Position numbers and translations under genes: made by a program. From the NCBI RefSeq assembly GCF_006542425.1, contig NZ_VFID01000012.1:1-64000 (forward strand): DNA of 64,000 nucleotides. The letters are read 5' to 3'. This stretch comes from Pseudoxanthomonas sp. z9 (lineage in GTDB: Bacteria > Pseudomonadota > Gammaproteobacteria > Xanthomonadales > Xanthomonadaceae). How positions within the stretch are numbered: the first letter of the stretch is position 1; every line of letters starts with the position of its first letter. Under the pieces are notes generated by a model. It saw nothing but the letters and a program-made list of their open reading frames with translations, made no database searches and was not told where the DNA came from. Positions 60,724 to 64,000 of the stretch are shown one piece after another.

Positions 60724-62823
60724 ATGTCCAAGCTTGTCCATGCCTGCCTGGCGGCAGGCCTCGCCGCCGCTGCCGTGAGCGGCCACGCCCAGGAGCAGAA
60801 CACCGTGGCCAACGACCCGTACGCATGGCTGGAAGAGGTGGAAGGCCAGAAACAGCTGGACTGGGTGCGGGCGCAGAACGCCAAGGCCGAGGCTGAAATC
60901 GCTTCCACGCCGGAGTTCAAGCAACTGGAGGCCAGCATCCTGGCCATCCTGGATTCGGACGCCAAGATTCCGGGCGTGCAGAAGATCGGCCCGTACTACT
61001 ACAACTTCTGGAAGGACAAGCAGCACGAGCGCGGCCTGTGGCGCCGCACCACGCTGGAGGAATACCGCAAGCCGCAGCCGCAGTGGGAAACCGTGCTGGA
61101 CCTGGACGCGCTGAACAAGGCCGAGGGCAAGAATTGGGTCTGGCACGGCGCCGATTGCCGCAAGCCCGACTACACCCGTTGCCTGATCGCGCTCTCGCGC
61201 GGCGGCGCCGATGCCGACGAGACCCGCGAGTTCGACCTGGCCACCAAGACCTTCCTCAAGGACGGCTTCTACCGTCCGGAGGCCAAGGGCGGCCTGGGCT
61301 GGAAGGATGCGGACACCGTCTATGTCTTCACCGACTTCGGCGACGGCAGCATGACCACCTCCGGCTATCCGCGCATCGTCAAGGAATGGAAGCGCGGCAC
61401 CCCGCTGTCGGCCGCGACCGTCGTCTACGAAGGCAAGCCGGACGACATGTACATCGCCGCCTTCCATGACGACACCCCGGGCTTCCAGCGCGACTTCGTC
61501 AGCCGCACGCTGGCCTTCTACAACGACGAACTTTTCCTGCGCGGCGCCGACGGCAAGCTGGTCAAGATCGACGTGCCCAACTCGGTCAACAAGGGCGCCT
61601 TCCGCGAATGGCTGACCCTGGAACTGCGCGAGCCGTGGACCGTCGGTGGCAAGACCTACAAGGCCGGCTCGCTGCTGGTCGCCAGGCTCGACGACTTCAT
61701 GGCCGGCAAGCGCGAGTTCGACGTGCTGTTCGAGCCGACCGACCGCACCTCGCTGGCCAGCTTCACCTTCACCCGCCACCACTTGGTGCTCAACGTCCTG
61801 GAGGACGTCAAGAACAAGCTCAGCGTGCTGACTCCCGGCGAAGGCGGCTGGAAGAAGAGCGAATTCGTCGGCGCGCCCGCGTTCGGCACCCTCGGCGTCA
61901 GCGCGGTCGATTCGGATGAAAGCGACGCGGTCTGGCTGACCGCCACCGACTACCTGACCCCGACCACCCTGTCGCTGGCCGACATCGGCAAGCAGCCGGA
62001 ACAGTTGAAGACGATGCCGACCTTCTTCGATGCTTCGAAGGACGTCATCGAGCAGCACTTCGCCACCTCCAAGGACGGCACCAAGGTGCCCTACTTCGTG
62101 GTGCGCCCGAAGGACCTGAAGCTGGACGGCAACACCCCGACCCTGCTGTACGGTTACGGCGGCTTCGAGGTTTCGCTGACCCCGGCCTACTCCGGCGCGG
62201 TCGGCAAGGGCTGGCTGGAGAAGGGCGGCGTATACGTGGTCGCCAACATTCGCGGCGGCGGCGAGTACGGTCCGCGCTGGCACCAGGCCGCGCTGAAGGC
62301 CAACCGCCACAAGGCCTACGAGGATTTTGCCGCGGTCGCGCAGGATCTGGTCGCGCGCAAGATCACCACCGCCAGCCGCCTGGGCACCCAGGGCGGCAGC
62401 AATGGTGGCCTGCTGATGGGCAACATGCTGACCCAGTATCCGGAACTGTTCGGCGCGATCGTCGTGCAGGTGCCGCTGCTGGACATGAAGCGCTACAGCC
62501 ACCTGCTGGCCGGCGCGTCCTGGATGGCCGAGTACGGCAATCCCGACACCGCCGACTGGGACTACATCAAGACCTTCTCGCCGTACCACCTGTTCGATCC
62601 GGCCAAGACCTATCCGGCGACCCTGTTCACCACCTCCACGCGCGACGACCGCGTCCACCCGGGCCACGCGCGCAAGATGATGGCCAAGATGCTGGAGGCC
62701 AACAAGGACGTGCGCTACTACGAGAACATCGAAGGCGGTCACGGCGGCGCGGCCAACAACGCCCAGGCCGCGCACATGAGCGCGCTGGCCTACACCTTCC
62801 TGTGGCAGCAACTGGCCAAGTAA
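60724..62823 (+). CDS. Prolyl oligopeptidase family (S9A) serine peptidase, secreted
   Basis: 699 residues with a signal peptide (VHACLAAGLAAAAVSGHAQ). NDPYAWLEEVEGQKQLDWVR starts the propeller domain; the catalytic triad is S559 in GGSNGGLLMGN, Asp in STRDDRVHPGH (641/642) and H673 in EGGHGGAANN. The enzyme cleaves short peptides after proline, probably in the periplasm. ATG 60724 follows CCGGAG. It is followed by a second S9 gene, separated by hairpins. Confidence 0.93.
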   Translation: MSKLVHACLAAGLAAAAVSGHAQEQNTVANDPYAWLEEVEGQKQLDWVRAQNAKAEAEIASTPEFKQLEASILAILDSDAKIPGVQKIGPYYYNFWKDKQHERGLWRRTTLEEYRKPQPQWETVLDLDALNKAEGKNWVWHGADCRKPDYTRCLIALSRGGADADETREFDLATKTFLKDGFYRPEAKGGLGWKDADTVYVFTDFGDGSMTTSGYPRIVKEWKRGTPLSAATVVYEGKPDDMYIAAFHDDTPGFQRDFVSRTLAFYNDELFLRGADGKLVKIDVPNSVNKGAFREWLTLELREPWTVGGKTYKAGSLLVARLDDFMAGKREFDVLFEPTDRTSLASFTFTRHHLVLNVLEDVKNKLSVLTPGEGGWKKSEFVGAPAFGTLGVSAVDSDESDAVWLTATDYLTPTTLSLADIGKQPEQLKTMPTFFDASKDVIEQHFATSKDGTKVPYFVVRPKDLKLDGNTPTLLYGYGGFEVSLTPAYSGAVGKGWLEKGGVYVVANIRGGGEYGPRWHQAALKANRHKAYEDFAAVAQDLVARKITTASRLGTQGGSNGGLLMGNMLTQYPELFGAIVVQVPLLDMKRYSHLLAGASWMAEYGNPDTADWDYIKTFSPYHLFDPAKTYPATLFTTSTRDDRVHPGHARKMMAKMLEANKDVRYYENIEGGHGGAANNAQAAHMSALAYTFLWQQLAK

Positions 62824-62838
62824 CCGCAAGTGCGTGTG

Positions 62839-62912
62839 CCTTCCCCGTTCGCGGGGGAGGCGAACAGCTCCCTTCCCCCGCGAGCGGGGGAAGGTGCCCG
62901 AAGGGCGGATGG
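62839..62912. repeat. C-rich hairpin repeat between the two S9 genes
   Basis: Two hairpins: an imperfect one at about 62839-62860 and CCTTCCCCCGC-GA-GCGGGGGAAGG at 62871-62894 (perfect 11-base stem), followed by a GGATGGGGGCAAG motif. Same family as at 19358 and 41981. It could end transcription from the first peptidase gene. Confidence 0.8.
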
Positions 62913-62994
62913 GGGCAAGCCCGGAAACCGCGCCACAAGCGCCGGCCGGCCCCGACCTCCCGACCATTGCATCCCGCCGGAACGGACCCCATCC

Positions 62995-64000
62995 ATGAAA
63001 CCGACTTCCTTCCTGTTCGCGACCGTACTGATGACCGTCCCCTTCGCCTCCGCCGCCGCCGACCTCACGCCGCCCGATGCCGCCAAGAAGCCGCACGTGG
63101 TCAAGGCGCCGTTCGGCGCCGAGCGCAACGACGAGTACTACTGGCTGCGCGACGACGATCGCAAGAACCCGGAAATGCTGGCCTACCTCAAGGCCGAGAA
63201 TGCCTACGCCGACGCGCTGATGGCGCCGCTCAAGCCATTGCAGGATGCCCTCTACAAGGAGATCGTCGGCCGCATCAAGCAGGACGACAGCAGCGTGCCG
63301 TACCGCGAGCGCGGCTACTGGTACTACACCCGTTTCGAGACCGGCAAGGACTATCCCGTCCACGCCCGCCGCAAGGGCAACATGGAAGCGGCCGAGGAAG
63401 TGCTGCTGGACGTCAACGCACTGGCCGAAGGCAAGGGCTACTACAGCGTCGGCGACTACGAGGTGACCCAGGACAACGGCATCCTGGCCTACGCCGAGGA
63501 TGCGGTGGGCCGTCGCCAGTACGTCATCAGGTTCAAGAACCTGGCCACCGGCGAGTTGTACCCGGACCAGATCACCGGCGTTTCGCCCAACCTGGTCTGG
63601 GCCGACGACAACAAGACCCTGTTCTATGTCGAGAATGATCCCGAGACCCTGCTGACCGTGCGGGTGAAGAAGCACGTGCTCGGCACCCCGGCCTCGCAGG
63701 ACGTGCTGGTCTACGAGGAGAAGGACGACAGCTTCTACATGGGCATCGGCCGTACCCGCGACGACAAGTTCATCTGCATCGGCGTGGAAAGCACGGTGTC
63801 CTCCGAATCGCGCTGCGCGCCGGCCGCCAATCCGGCCGAGTTCACCGTGCTGGCGCCGCGCGAGCGCGACGTCGAGTACAGCGCCGACCACCTGGACGGT
63901 CGCTGGGTCATCCGCACCAACTGGAAGGCGCAGAACTTCAAGATCATGACCGCGCCCGACGGCGCCACCTCCCGCGAGCAGTGGAAGGACTGGGTGCCGC
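62995..64000 (+). CDS. S9-family oligopeptidase B-like (3' end outside window)
   Basis: 335 residues visible, open to the window edge. A signal peptide (SFLFATVLMTVPFASAAA) is followed by PHVVKAPFGAERNDEYYWLR, ALYKEIVGRIKQDDSSVPYR and the propeller. These are typical of oligopeptidase B (PtrB), which cleaves after Arg or Lys; the catalytic domain lies beyond the window. Exported OpdB-like enzymes are common in Xanthomonadaceae. Confidence 0.88.
   Translation, partial: MKPTSFLFATVLMTVPFASAAADLTPPDAAKKPHVVKAPFGAERNDEYYWLRDDDRKNPEMLAYLKAENAYADALMAPLKPLQDALYKEIVGRIKQDDSSVPYRERGYWYYTRFETGKDYPVHARRKGNMEAAEEVLLDVNALAEGKGYYSVGDYEVTQDNGILAYAEDAVGRRQYVIRFKNLATGELYPDQITGVSPNLVWADDNKTLFYVENDPETLLTVRVKKHVLGTPASQDVLVYEEKDDSFYMGIGRTRDDKFICIGVESTVSSESRCAPAANPAEFTVLAPRERDVEYSADHLDGRWVIRTNWKAQNFKIMTAPDGATSREQWKDWVP

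Noticed and set aside
1..64000. Genomic island, prophage or integrated element
   Set aside because: No integrase, transposase, tRNA border, phage structural genes or marked composition shift was seen; the repeats are dispersed hairpin elements.

Overview
The window comes from a GC-rich gammaproteobacterium, very probably a member of the Xanthomonadaceae (Lysobacter or a close relative). The evidence is gene content: a LacI / TonB-dependent receptor / SapC / cupin / tryptophan-halogenase-like locus, algR next to hemC, a BigR-type sulfide locus, many S9 peptidases and envelope proteins, and dispersed C-rich hairpin repeats. No rRNA, tRNA, CRISPR array, IS element or phage module was seen. About 50 genes were called. 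The first (LacI family) and last (S9 peptidase) run off the window.

Layout. 1-7132: end of a LacI-family regulator, a promoter region with a perfect NagR-like palindrome, then a TonB-dependent receptor, SapC-like protein, cupin/JmjC-like protein and flavin-dependent halogenase, apparently one carbohydrate-uptake-type operon. 7140-19329: signalling genes (EAL-CBS-GGDDF protein, a chemoreceptor with a FliA-type promoter, a LytS/LytTR two-component pair, a LysR regulator, a duplicated-domain secreted protein, a beta-propeller protein and a CSS-motif EAL phosphodiesterase). 19330-32159: a 12.5-kb three-gene envelope cassette on the minus strand: a DUF11 protein, a 2,186-residue protein with 16 Ig/cadherin-like repeats and an OmpA-like end, and a 1,238-residue outer-membrane beta-barrel. 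This is the best candidate for an undescribed system. 32511-38253: small regulators, a BigR / metallo-beta-lactamase / YeeE-YedE sulfide detoxification locus, small unknown genes and a MipA-family porin. 38353-41833: GH92 alpha-mannosidase and an Ada protein whose N-terminal zinc site is degraded. 41834-42665: a tandem array of about 130-200-bp units. 42666-48239: flavin reductase, a divergent LysR/YeiH pair, and a second FliA-promoter operon ending in a chemoreceptor whose signalling domain is almost identical in DNA to that of the first. 48404-54923: two beta-lactamase-fold hydrolases, a lipoprotein with a TonB C-terminal domain, a carboxylesterase, AlgR and HemC. 54924-64000: repeats, DUF481 protein, small membrane proteins, a lipoprotein and WYL regulator separated by a large inverted repeat, a lipocalin, and two S9 peptidases.

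Working together: the first operon probably imports and processes an oligosaccharide or similar ligand. The two chemoreceptors and two c-di-GMP proteins fit a motile organism, and both receptor promoters look sigma-28 dependent. The BigR locus senses and removes reactive sulfur. The DUF11 cassette looks like a co-produced surface assembly. Functions are inferred from motifs read by eye; no searches were run.
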